Shown: in pieces, positions 36,051-48,100 of the stretch
How the letters are laid out: every line of letters begins with the position of its first letter
How positions within the stretch are numbered: the first letter of the stretch is position 1
Assembly (NCBI RefSeq): GCF_001522545.3
Contig: NC_031770.1
Span: 24,485,193 to 24,549,192, forward strand
Reading direction: 5' to 3'
DNA length: 64,000 bases
From: Parus major
Taxonomy: Eukaryota; Chordata; Aves; Passeriformes; Paridae
Translations under genes and position numbers: made by a program
Notes under the pieces: model-generated
What the model saw: the letters and a program-made list of their open reading frames with translations, nothing else
What the model was told of the DNA's origin: nothing
Database searches by the model: none

Positions 36051-39000
36051 GTGCTGAATCAAAAAAAATATAGAATGTAGCTTTTCTTTAGAAAAACTGT
36101 ATGCTAGGCAGGAAGATTTTTGGCATTACGAAACAAAAAATAATGCAATCCATATTTTTATACATACCTCCATGGTATCTACTTCTTATAATAGGAAATA
36201 TTTCTCACTTATTCCCTATAAGCCAAATAACTGCTGAGGACCCTCCAATACAGCTATTCTGCCTTTTATCACAACACAAAATGTGGTATAGAATCAGAGT
36301 GCAAAGTGTCCTGGCATTTAGAAAGAATCATTTCTGTAGGTTTCTCCAGAGCTATCACCACAGTGAATTACCCTCTCGACCAAGTATAAATAAGTCTAAG
36401 TTTATATTAAAATCCATTTGGTTTTTTGCTATGCTCCACCAGCATCACTTTCTTGTTCCAGCAGTCCAGAGACAGAACATACTCATCACCCAGAGATGAT
36501 TCCTGCATATCATTTTCTCTGTATTTTTGCACAGAGGTTACAGACTTGGAGAAGAGTCTTACAGCAGCAGATCTCTCAGGATGATTGTTACAGCCCATGC
36601 AAAGGTAGCAACTGCATGTAGCTAAATTAGGAGTAGCTATATTCATTTGTACCAAAAGCACAGATGGGGGCAGGGAATGGGGAGACTCTCCAGGGCAGCT
36701 GAGCTTGGACTTAGCAGTGAATATAGAGCCTTCAGTGCTGACTCACTTTTTCCATTTTTAAAATAAAAACATTAGCAAAGATATTTTTAAGTATTTACAG
36801 TGCTTTTCTGCTGCAAGCAAAGCCTTTTCATAATTTTTAACTATCCTCACCCCCCTCAACAGTAACATACTTTAGTAATCACTCCTATTTAATAAAATCC
36901 TTTTAGCCATAAAGCCTTAGATAATTTTAAATTGAGCAGTCCTTAGTCCATAACTTATTGGTTTCTAAGGGAAAACTATTGTCCGGAGAAAACGTGGGAG
37001 CCCGGGAGCCAGGATCCCTTGGCTCTACCCTTCATGTTCCTGCTGACATGTTGTATTATGGAAAAATGAAACAGTCCTGGTTGCGAAATTGCGGCCTGAG
37101 CTGTACAAGCAGATCTCTATGCTCACTGAAGTTGACAAAAGCTCAAAAGTTCAGCCACAGAGAGCAAGATTCTTCAAATACAGCAGGTTCACTTATGCTA
37201 TGTATCTCACTTTCTAGCATCATAAGAGCAGCAGCTGCAAAAATCTTGAGTCAAATCACATTTTAAATTCACTCCAGGAGATAGAAAAAATCATGTGGCA
37301 GTTCCAGAAGAAGGACAAGCATATGACAGTATAAGACCACCAGACTTAGGCTGTTGAGTTGTGCTCTCCAGGTATCTAAAGGAATATCAGTAGCAGTTCT
37401 CAGAAACTCACAGGTCAAGGCCTCAGGAGCACAGCAAACCTAGAGATCAAGCAGCAATGAGCCACAACTGTGAGGTACAGTGTCAGACAAAGTGGAACCT
37501 AGAGAGCTCAAGAGAAGTTGAGTGGCATCTTTTTTGACCTTTGAGGCATAAAGCAATTTTTCATATGCTCCACCACTCACAAGTGGTGCCCAATTAGGCA
37601 GCTACAGAAGGCTCAGGTTTTTGAAAGCATTCCGTACCCAAAAGCTTACAGCCAGACACTCAGGGCTCTGTCTTTTGTAAAAGGTACACTAAAAGATTTT
37701 GAGAGCTTGTCACATATCCTAGGATAAAACTGGGAATAAAAGTCTTTTGAAACTTGCCTTTTAGTGATATGGCTATAGGTTCAGAATTAGCATCTTCCCT
37801 TGAATTAACTTCAAGTACAAAGCAGAAAACTTAAAAAGAGAAATCATTTTTTTTAAGTCCTATTTCAGTTTAATTTTGGAAATCCCCATGGGTTTACATT
37901 TTATCAAAACAATTTTGGTAAAATTCTCTTCCGTGTACTTTTAAAATTAATATGAAGAAAGCTCACATATTAGAAAAAGTATTCCTCTTGTAGTCTTAAA
38001 ATTACCAGCACTATCCAGCTGGTTTTGAGATTTCTCTTGTTCTCTTTTTCCCCCTCTTCAGTGTATTTGTCTCTGTATTTTTCAGTATCATTTTTTTTGG
38101 TAATTTGAGAAACTCTCAGCTATTGTTTTAAATAACATCCATTTCACAGAGGGGAAGTTTTTTTTTCCTATTCCTATTCTCCTCCAATTGTGCATTCCTC
38201 TACACAAACAGATCCTGGAGTTTGTTGCATTGCAGTCAGTCTCTATATTTCCCCCAAAGTTCCCACAAAAATCTTGCATTCCTATCTCCCATCCTGTCCT
38301 CTGTGGTTGCCATGTACCGTTTAACAGTTGCCACATTCCATCAAAAAGTAGAAGAATTTCTCAAAACAGTTAGTGAGTGATTTTAGTTTGCTCAATATCT
38401 CCAGACTTTCCTTCCCATGTGACTATTCTAAAAATGCATTGAATGTAGTTTTGTGGTCCTTAGAATTACTAAGGGGCAGAAAACATACACTTTCTGAAGT
38501 TCTCTTACCCATTATATGGCTAACAGCTCAAGTACCCCCTGGCTGTAATCTGGCAGAAATTCAGGCACAAAATACACAAATAAAAACAACCAAAAAAATC
38601 CAGATTTGGGGTTATCTTCTTTTAGGAGAGGTAAAAAAATTTGCTAAAACAAAATTGGAGTACATCAGTTCAGATGATCTCAGATGATATCAAACCTGCA
38701 ACAACTGAATTTTCCCAAAGGATTTGACTCTGACCCAGCAACCTATATTTCCACCTCTGAAGTAAACACAAAACAACTAGGACTAGTTTCCAGAAAACAG
38801 TGCACCCCCTCTCCAAAACTCCCTTCTGGTCAGCTTCAAAGCTGTGAAATCATCTCACCTAATCCAAGATTGCATAGACCAGCACGACACTCCTCTCTGC
38901 AGTCAGCAGAGCCTAAATACAGTGCCAGAGAGCCTAAGAATAACACTGATACCTGCTGCATCCTCAGCTGCCAGCTCCTGAGCAGGGCAGTTCCATTGGC

Positions 39001-39360
39001 TTGGGAAGAGCTGTGCCAGACTGAGGATTTGGGCCCAAGCATGGACAGAAAAAGAGGGTGTAACAGGCAGAGCAGACAGAAAACCATTTCTAGCACAGCA
39101 GTAGATGGGTGCCCTGTGTATAGGAGGGAGGAAGGGAGAGGTGTCCCCTCCATCTCTCTGCTTTTATAAAGCTTCCCTAGACACTCAGATTATGTCTTCA
39201 CAGTGTTTGCAGAAAGCTCAAACCTTTGTCTGCTGCAGAAGTGAGGATCCAAATGATTGTTTTTCCTCTCTCAGTAATGATCCATAAACAGTAATGGCAC
39301 GGCACATACAGGTGTCTTACTTGGGTTCAAAGCCAGTGTCTTTTCCCTTTTTTTCCCAAA

Positions 39361-39373
39361 CACACACACACAC
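39361..39373. repeat. CA dinucleotide microsatellite
   Basis: Six and a half CA units in a perfect run. Short, but long enough to be possibly polymorphic. Confidence 0.85.
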
Positions 39374-40125
39374 TGTATCTTTTGATAAAAGAGATGCTGA
39401 CATCATCTCCTACACAGTTGTATTTCCCCCTTGCTTTGAAGACACCACAGAGGTACAAAACAAATGCATTATGTGAACCACTGATAAGGAGGGGGAGGTG
39501 AGGGTTCAGATATACACAAGCTGCTAAGTACCTTTTAGATCTTAAACTTTTTCATTCACAATAATCACTCTTTGGAGAATTTGCTTAGCATACAGATTTT
39601 CATTTTTTATTCATTTTAGAACCCACATTTTCATTTTACACACTGAAAACTGCTATTAATGCTACTCCTATGGAGCTCTGATGAGTCCTTGCAGAAGAAA
39701 ATGAATTTGTGAGAAAAATTAAATGAGTCTCTGTTTTATGCTTAATTTCACAAAAGCCACTTTAACTGCACAGCACTAACCCTCTATATATGAAGAAACA
39801 GCAGGAGCAATATATCTGCATTTCATGAAGATGGATTTTTTAAAGAAATTAATCCCTATTATGTGATTGGATTTCTTTGAACTGTATTTACTAAAAACCT
39901 TTTCCTTGTATCTGTTTTCTACCAAAAATCTTACCTTCTTCCTTCTCATAAAAATACCTTCTCAAAAGAAATGTGGGTAATTTCCCATGCTGAGATCCAT
40001 GCAGCATCAAAGACACAAGGGTTATTGACATATTAGAAGCCACAAAAGTGCCCGAGAATGGTCACATAGGAATTAGAGCTTGTCCCTCCCAAAAAAATGG
40101 CAAGATCAATAGTTCAGCTGAAGTG

Positions 40126-40850
40126 CATTTTCACCAATGCAGAAGGAGCTGGAAGCAATTGTGCAGCAGGAAAGCTATAACATAGCTGCTATCAAGGAAA
40201 CATGGTGGGAAGACCCACACAACTGGAAAGCTGTGATGGATGGCTATAAACTCTTCTGATGGGAAGAGTTTATCAAGGAAAAATTGATAGGGAGGTAGCC
40301 CTGTGTGTTGGGCAGAGTTTTGGTTGTCTAGAGTTTAATGATGGGTTGAGTGTCTATGGATAAGAATCAGGGCAAAGGCCAACAATGTGGATGTCATGGT
40401 GCTAGAGACCACCCAAGCAGGATGGAGGAGTTAGAATATTCTAGAAGCAGTTAGGACAGGTCTCACAATTTTTCTCTTTTTTTGTGGAGGACATCAGCTT
40501 ACCAGGTGTCTGCTAGAAGGGCACTGCAGCAGAGAGGAAACAGCCTGGGAGATTCCTAGAGTGGAAGATAAGGATGCTGTGAGGTTATGCAGGGAGAAAA
40601 TTAGAATGGCCAAAGCCTAACAAGAATTAAACTTAGCTATAGATCTATAGATTTAGTGCTGTAAAAGACAATAAAAAAGCTGTCTACGAACACATTAACA
40701 ACAGAAGGAGGGCTAAAGAGAATCTTTATGTTTTATTCAATGTAGGGGGAAAAACAGCAACAAAGGATGAGGAAAAAGTTGAGATACTTAATGCCTTCTT
40801 TGCCTCAGTCTTTAATACAAAGTCCAGTTGTTCTCTGGGTACCTAGCTTG
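40126..40850 (+). mobile_element. CR1 LINE ORF2 relic with internal deletion (plus strand)
   Basis: The first 450 bases follow the CR1 endonuclease domain. The translation reads ELEAIVQQESYNIAAIKETW, the AP-endonuclease-like region where the E of the ETWW motif is conserved, and then meets a stop at about 40258. Matches continue through 'aaggccaacaa', 'gaccacccaa.caggatg' and 'cagcttaccaggtgtctgct' to about 40570. The sequence then jumps to 'gaggttatgcagggagaaaattag', which lies several hundred bases further along the consensus, and continues through 'cattaacaacagaaggagggc' and 'cttaatgccttctttgcctcagtctttaata' at the start of the reverse transcriptase. Stops and the deletion make it non-functional. 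It has no 3' tail. Confidence 0.88.
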
Positions 40851-40854
40851 GGTT

Positions 40855-43800
40855 TAGTCTCACCATAAATCTTTTTTTGTTTGCTTGTGCATGTTTGGGG
40901 GGTTTTTTGGTTTGGTTTTTCAATGTCATTCCCATTCTTTTTGCATGTTTCTCTCAACTGTAGTAGTTTACCAAATGAATGCTCCTGCTCAGGTCCAACT
41001 CAGACTATCATTGTGGAGTAAGCAAGGTAAAGTAAAAGGGATAAAACGGATGCTACAGCACACGAGGTCCCTGTTGTTTTGTACAGCAAAGAAAGAGTTT
41101 CCTATATGTGAAGGCAGATGTCAGCTGCTCAAAGTGCACTGCCAGCATAGGACGTGGCAATAGATAGCACTTTCCACTAGAGGCCTTTGTCTTTTAAACC
41201 TGAGAAATGTGTTGTGTGTATGGGTATATATTAAATATAGAGATGCAGATATCAAGACAGTCACATCAATTTCTACCACAGAGGCATTGATAAACAGTCA
41301 CACTCTTTCTTAAAAGCATATCACACGGTTGCTAAACTCTCAGTTACTGCTCTTTTCATTGTCAAAATTGATTTAGACATTTTTAAGATCTGTATTGACT
41401 TGGCTGACAGTAACTGACTCTGAATTACTACATCTATATTTAGAAATCTCTGTACACACAATTTACTGCACCACAATCACACTTAGCTATTCAAACATTG
41501 TTTCCAGAAGTGATGGCTTGCACCAACTGCTAGGATTCATCATACCAAGTCACCAACAAAACATTTCATTGTGCTTCTCATTGCCCTTAATCAGCAAGCC
41601 TCGAAAACCAAGATACTTCTGATATTTTGGACAGATTAATACATGTGCAGACTAGATAGACCTATATGCCTACACAGATTATGTATTTTCTACTTTTCTA
41701 AACATTAAAACTTTCAGCTTGTTTTATTTATTGAGATACTGAAGAATAACTGTTTGCAAATGAAGTCTTTACATACAAAATAGGACTCAGGAGATCTGCA
41801 AGCAGCTTTTATCCTGAGACCTGTCTGTGAAGTCTGGCTTACATGTAAATCCAAGAATTACAGAAAATTTTCATTTTTGATTGGAAAGAGGACAATCATA
41901 GACTGAAGATCAGGGCACAAGAAACAGAATTACAGCAGGCAAATAAAGTCAGCCGAGTTTTCAGAAGTCACAAAGTGCTTAAAACAAAACCAGACAGAAC
42001 AAATATCTACCCCCTACTTTAAGAACATTTGCTTGTTGTATTATTTCTTATCTGTCTTTAAAGATAAAAACAAAATATAAATATTGATCAATCTTATTTC
42101 AGTGTAGAATTTCGCTGCAGAATCTTATTAATAAATAATAAAAAAGAAAAAAATATATTTAAAATAAATTATGTCATTAATTCATTAGCTTGTGCAACTG
42201 AAATAAAGCCAGTTTGTCTGTTCTCATCATTCAGGATTTACTCTTCATATCTTGACGTTACCCCAGACTTCAGGTTTTGTACATAAAGGTACAGAAATAG
42301 CTAAGAGAGAGAAAACTTTTTGAAAAGTTTTGTTTCCACTCCTTCCAAAGAACTGTTTCCTGAAATACATTCAAATGTACTTGCTCCCCAACAGTTAACA
42401 CTTTTAAAGTAACTTAAATCCAAGTATTCTAAATTATTTTATGAACTAATTTTAGAAATGCCACTGAAAACCAGAGGAAGTTTGAAATAAATTTCTAGAA
42501 TAGAATTTCTAGTCTGCCTTAAAATAAGTTTAGGCAGGATTTTCCTATGTGCTTAATAATTTATTTGTAGATTTAGCCTGCATATTTTCTGCATTCTTTT
42601 CTGAGAAAGATTTTTGATAGTGTCTAGAGTCTATTACTAAGTGGAAAGTAACAAAAATACAGAGCAGGCCCAAAGGTTGGTTTTAATTAGGAATTTTTAG
42701 CTTACTGCATTCTGTTCAGAGGTCATAGACATGCTAGTTATTCTAATGATTACATCCCACCAACATCCAATCTCCAAAAAGACAACTCCTTTTCCCAGAG
42801 CGAGTTAGAATATAATTCCATGCAGCTCAATAAAGATATGTATTTGCCACAGGGCTGCAGTTTATGTAGAATTTCCTCAGTTGTTCACAGCAGTGAACTC
42901 TCAGGTACAAGTATCAGAACAAAGGAAAAAAGTCACAACAAAATTTCTTCTTCTTTCAAAAATGTAAAATACAAAAGGTAAGTGCTACAAAAGCAACACA
43001 CCATGTTTTAATCCTACATAATTCATACAAACTGCTTGATTGCAACAGTAAATGAAGTAATATGATTCTTCAAGTTTCACCAGATTTTAAATTATATATC
43101 CTATTAGAAGAAGGTTTACTATTCTGAGTATTGCATTAGCTCTTCGTTTAGAAGTATACAGCAAAGAACTTAGTGTCTCAGAGTTTTCTACTGTGATTAA
43201 GGTGTCCAGTCATGATAATCTTGCTGCAGCTTAGAAAGTTGTTTATTGAGATGCAGGTGAAAGGTTTGTGAATAATATTCAGTTTGATCTTTTCAGTCAA
43301 CAGTGAAAATACCTAAAAATATTGGATAATATGGCATAAACTAAAATTCCACTTACTTCAACTTTGATAATGTAGCACCATTTATAGGCAGTGGTACTAC
43401 CATTCTGCATGAAAATTAACCAAAAATGAGTATAAATATTTGCTTTCTGTTAAACAGCCACCAAGGTGCATTATCACTATTCCAATTACAGCTGATCTTC
43501 ATGTTTTCCCCCATAATAGTCCCTGCACTTCAACCTGTGATTATGCTTTCCACAGATTTTCTGGAATTCCTGGATTACTTTACAAGACGAGGCTGAGTCA
43601 CTGTTAATTAAGTCACTGTTTGTGCCACTTATTGCCAGTCAAATTTAACAAAATTACCTGATTTATAAAATGGCCTGTTATTATTTAAATACCTATCAAA
43701 AAAAAAAAATCAGACAGGTTTATTTTTAAGAAAACTTAAAACTCAGGTTTGGACTTTAGCAAATGACACTCCCACAGTATGATTCAAAACTGGCTCTTCA

Positions 43801-44890
43801 TGGAGAAGTAAAACTACACATGGAGTTTTGAAAGTGAATACATACAAATCACTTCTGTCAAAAGTCATTCAGTCAGCAATTATGTAGCGTTCACCTCTAA
43901 ATCTTTGTTCTCTCAGTTTTGTACCACTTGTAAAATGATTGATGTCTTTTCCTATCCAAATAGGACAGTGGAAAGAATATTTCCTCATTTAAATAGATTT
44001 AAGCAGACCATTGAAATGTTCTGAATATTGATTAGGAGTTAGCTTGAAATTAAAATGAAATTCAGCTGTAACTGTACAGTTCCACAGCACAACTTGAAAG
44101 AGTGAAGATGAACTGAAATGTATTAAGATTGACAAATACTTTTTATAAAAGAAACTGGAACTAATAATAGCTGAATTGTGCATTTGTTAAAAATACCCAA
44201 GGCAAAAAAACATTGTGTTTGCACAATGCATTACTGAGAGAGCATCAAACAAAGGCCAGTCATTACATCCAATGTCCTTCATAGGAAATTCCAAGCTAGT
44301 ATGGAATATGTAGTACCTCAGTGTTCATCACATCAGACCAGAGGAACGATGCCCTGCAGCTCTCCAACAAATCACAACTAACCAACACTGTTTAAAATTA
44401 GATTTTCCATGAGTAATCCACATAGCAATTTTTTTCACGTCATGGTTCTATTGAAGAGATTTTGATCTCCATGCAGAGACTTCATAATTCACAGTTACAA
44501 ACTCGTCCTTAGTGTTACCAATTAAAGACACAAAGAAGGGTGACAGTAAGACCTTTTCTGAGCACGGGTCTGACAGAGCTGTGCAGTTTCTTCCTGCCCT
44601 CCTCCTCTCAAAAAAGTCCCTTTACACATCTGTTTGACTGAGTGCAAAAATTATCAAAGCATGAGTGACTCAAACCCTTCAGTTTCAGGCTCAGCCATCA
44701 GCTGAAACAAGGAGAGCACCAGGTTTGAGTCACAGTTTCCCCATATCACAGGCAGGTGAGATGTTAAAAAGCCACAATGGCACAGCACTTGATTTGAGTG
44801 ACATGATTATCTTCTGCCCACTCCGGCTGGGCAGTTCCAGCCCTGGGCATGGGGCACTGGCTGGGGGATACAGAGATGCCAAGCGCAGGC
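40855..44890. other. Non-coding AT-rich stretch, no gene seen
   Basis: About 4 kb of AT-rich DNA between two CR1 copies, with an extreme A/T tract at 42121-42183. Small hairpin-forming sequences occur, for example CATTGTG/CACAATG at 44211-44228. No gene or further transposon is recognisable. Confidence 0.6.
42121..42183. repeat. A/T-rich low-complexity tract
   Basis: More than 60 bases almost entirely A and T, rich in ataa and aaat units. Low-complexity sequence without repeat periodicity. Confidence 0.7.
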
Positions 44891-44895
44891 ATCAA

Positions 44896-45125
44896 TTCAG
44901 TTGGAAAAGACCTCTGAGATCATCAAATCCAACCGATGATTGAAACACCACATTGTCAACTAGACCATGGCACTAATTGGCACTAACTTGTCCAGTCCTT
45001 CCTTAAACACCTCCAGGGATGGGGACTCTACCACCTTCCTGGGAAGTGCATCCCAATCTCTAATCTCCCTTCCTGTGAAGAAATTCTTCCTCAATCCCAG
45101 TCTAAACCTCCCCTGGCACATCTTA
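44896..45125 (-). mobile_element. CR1 LINE, 5'-truncated 3' fragment (minus strand)
   Basis: The plus strand reads 'ttggaaaagacctctgagatcatcaaatccaacc', the reverse complement of the CR1 3' end, then 'cacctccagggatggggactctaccaccttcctggg' and 'gtgaagaaattcttcct...agtctaaacctcccctggc'. The minus strand encodes GRFRLGLRKNFFTGREIRDW and then LPRKVVESPSLEVFKEGLDK, the well-conserved C-terminus of CR1 ORF2. This is the best-preserved coding portion of any CR1 copy here, with the frame open to the end, but it is only a terminal stub. The terminal ATTCT repeat tail is missing at 44896. GC-richer DNA of unknown origin flanks both sides. Confidence 0.92.
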
Positions 45126-48100
45126 AGGATGTAGGCCTGTGGGTGGGCATGGCACAGGGGCACCCATTGCCAGCAGGACCATAGAGATGAGCCTTGCTAC
45201 AGCATCCATGTCTGGGTAGCAACACAGGGACTTCTTGCTGCCCCCAGGGCCCTGGGATAGGAGTCCTGAGAAAAACGTCATTATTTGAGTGGTAGAATCA
45301 CCTAGCTAGGCCTTTAGAAATCAGCTGACATTGTTTTTATTTCTGATTTCTGGTATTTTGGCAATTTAACCTTTTTTTTTTTTTTTTCTGACTCAGCTGA
45401 TCAGTTTATAAAGTGAGCAAAACAATATCTACGTTTCAAGAAATTTGACACCCCTGATCCTCATGTTCTCAAAGTTGTAAATATTACTACATCGCAGAAC
45501 TATGAATAAGAAGCCAAAAAAAGATTGCTTTATTTTACTCTGGCTAGTTGTTGTCTTTCATCAGAAATGCATTGACTATGAATAAAAAGGAGAAACATGC
45601 TGTTGTCCTTCTCTTCTCCCTCTCCCAAAATTAATACATTTACAGGTGCTGTTGAGATATAATTTACACCATTTAACCTCCATCTGTGTCATTTTCAGGA
45701 GTTATGACAACACTTCAGCAATCCTCCACTCCCATCCCCATGGAAACTGCCATCAAACTGCCAAAAATGGGACAGAATGCTTTAAACTAATCACTTTTCA
45801 ATGGATGAAGGCTTTTTTTTTTCTACAGCCGTTTCCATGGGATCAGAAGCCATTGTTGCTTGCCTAATTGTTTAAAATCTTGTCAAGTGCATGGGCAAGT
45901 GCTCAGCCTTTTTAAATGTGACTTTTTGTTTTGAATCAGGCTTCTAAGGCAGAATATGTGAGTCTGATTCTTCTCCTATCCCACCAGTTGTCAGCCATCA
46001 AAAAACTGAACTCAATAGTTTTACCAGATGGAAGCATGAGAGTTCCACCATTTAATTTTGGAAGAAAGTTTTCAGCAGAATGAAAGAAAGGGAGGACATG
46101 TATTAGTTTTATTCCATGAGGTAGCTCAGCACCACTGCAAAAGAAAGAATTCCTGGGCTGGTACTGCCAGCAAGCACTGAAAAAGGCTATGTATCAGGAG
46201 ACCAGTCACAAAGATCCAATAGACTTTCTTTGAGAATTTCCATCCTCACCTATGCCACTTTATATTAAGTTCATATTATATTTAAAAGAAAAAAAAAGGA
46301 ATATCAGGTTTCATTGAGAAGAAGTGAGCAATAATACCACACCAACTCTCCTAGCTGCTGTGAATTCAGAAGGTATATTTTGCTATGCTATGCAGTTCCT
46401 TGAATAAATACTGCAAGACAAATCAAATATTTTTAGGTTTATAGTTTGGCCCTTTGCTAGGAAATCTCCTTTAATGTAAACATGGATTTTCATACGAATA
46501 TGAAACTTCTAAGTCCAGTTTTTGTGTTAAGGGCAAAGAGCTAGATTTCAAACCAATCTGTTAAAACCATACAAGCGTGCCCATGAGATTGCATATGCTT
46601 GGATATGTCTCTGCTCAGTTCAGAGCATCAGGTTCTGCAATAAATCCAATCATTTAAACTGCTAAAGGCACAAATTATTGTTAATTCAGACAATGATACT
46701 AGCCCTGCAAGGGGAACACAAAAACATTCCCAACTACACATCAGTGTTTTAGACGTAAAATATTCTAGGAAAAAATGTTACTTATACTATAAAAAAATTT
46801 AAAACACAAAGTTATTTTGAACCTACAGTCTTGTATGCAGAATTAGGACAAAGCATAACACTCCTTTTAAAACATTTGGCTACTTGTGAACAGGTCTGAA
46901 GATATGCAGATGTATGCATCCAACTACATGGATTTCCCCTATTACACTGTCTCTTTTTGCTCCAAATGCACAAGAAGTAGGATTTGAAAGTAATAAGTAT
47001 GTGACTAAGTAAATATCAAGGGAGGAGGAAAAAAAGGAGAAAATGCATCTTCACCTCCACCACTGTTGCAGTTATATCCTGCATATTCCTGGAAGGATAC
47101 AGTAATTAGAGAGTGACTTTTTAAGAAGGACTAAATAATCCCTTAATGAGAACAGCTGCAGCTGTTAAAAACCTCAGCAGCTTAAGGTGATGGAATGGAG
47201 AATGGGACCAATATTTCTCAGGTACAGAAGTAGGGTAAAATCAGGTAGAGAAGTCTGCATGAAGCACCTGGTTTTTAGAGGTTAGTTGGATCTACTGGGT
47301 TTTAAAACAGGATACAACTTTCTCTCTGGATCTCCTGAAACCTTTGTATTGACCATAAGGTTAGCTACTAGCTCTGGCACAGAGACCTGAGAGCCAAAGA
47401 TACTTGAAACAGCTGATTTTGAAGTTACTTCACTATAGTTGAGCACGGTGTTATTTATTATGTTATTGTTATTTATCCTGGTACATTTGACTGTCAGAGC
47501 AGTAAGTCAACTTTTAAAAAAAACCCTCTTATGATTGGCAACAAAAACCAAATCAGCTTCTCTACTGACTTTCTTATAACTAGTTTTTTAAAGATTTTGA
47601 TCTTCAAACAAGACCCAAATGGCTGTTGTAGAAAAACACTCTTGTAAGGTTTTCAGATAAAAGCAAAAGGAAGGCAAAGAAGGCCAGCCATGCTTTCTTC
47701 AAATTGATGTTAAATGATCAATTCAATTTTTCTGGAGCTAGATGACCACTGGCTCTATCAGGCTCTTTCTCTGTTGACTCAGGCCTTTCTGGCCTTCCTT
47801 TCGAAGACTTCATACCTTTATTCAGCCTCCTCTCAGATTCAAAATACAATATCTCACTCTTTATAAACCAGCAGATTTTTGTTCTGAAAAGTGCACAGGA
47901 GCTGAAATAATCTTACACTCCTGACTTTAACTTTTCTCTTAATATTGTTTGACAAGCTTGTAAAATTACACACACACCAGTTCTGATGTAGAAACTGCAC
48001 AACAAAAAGCAGTGCAATCATTTTGCCTTACAACTTATCTGGAAAGGAAAAGCACTATAGTATTAAAATCCACTAATCAGTATTAAAGTGGGGTAAATAC

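Larger units (their letters stand above)
34275..40120. other. Non-coding stretch, no recognisable gene
   Basis: About 5.8 kb without an identifiable transposon or exon. It contains a small A/T duplication (34487-34518), a CpG-retaining patch (about 35885-36050), a strong acceptor-like pyrimidine tract ending ctgcag near 35615, and two adjacent open frames (38373-38687 and 38684-39169, plus strand) of unrecognised sequence. Confidence 0.5.

Noticed and set aside
45290..45325. Very short CR1 tail ('agaatcacctag...cctttagaaatca')
   Set aside because: It resembles the reverse-complemented CR1 end only after removing about 12 bases. Too short and too imperfect to call.
47666..47801. Inverted repeat as a DNA-transposon terminal repeat or miRNA precursor
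   Set aside because: The 20-base arms are imperfect, purine/pyrimidine-rich and about 100 bases apart. There is no target-site duplication and no continuous stem.
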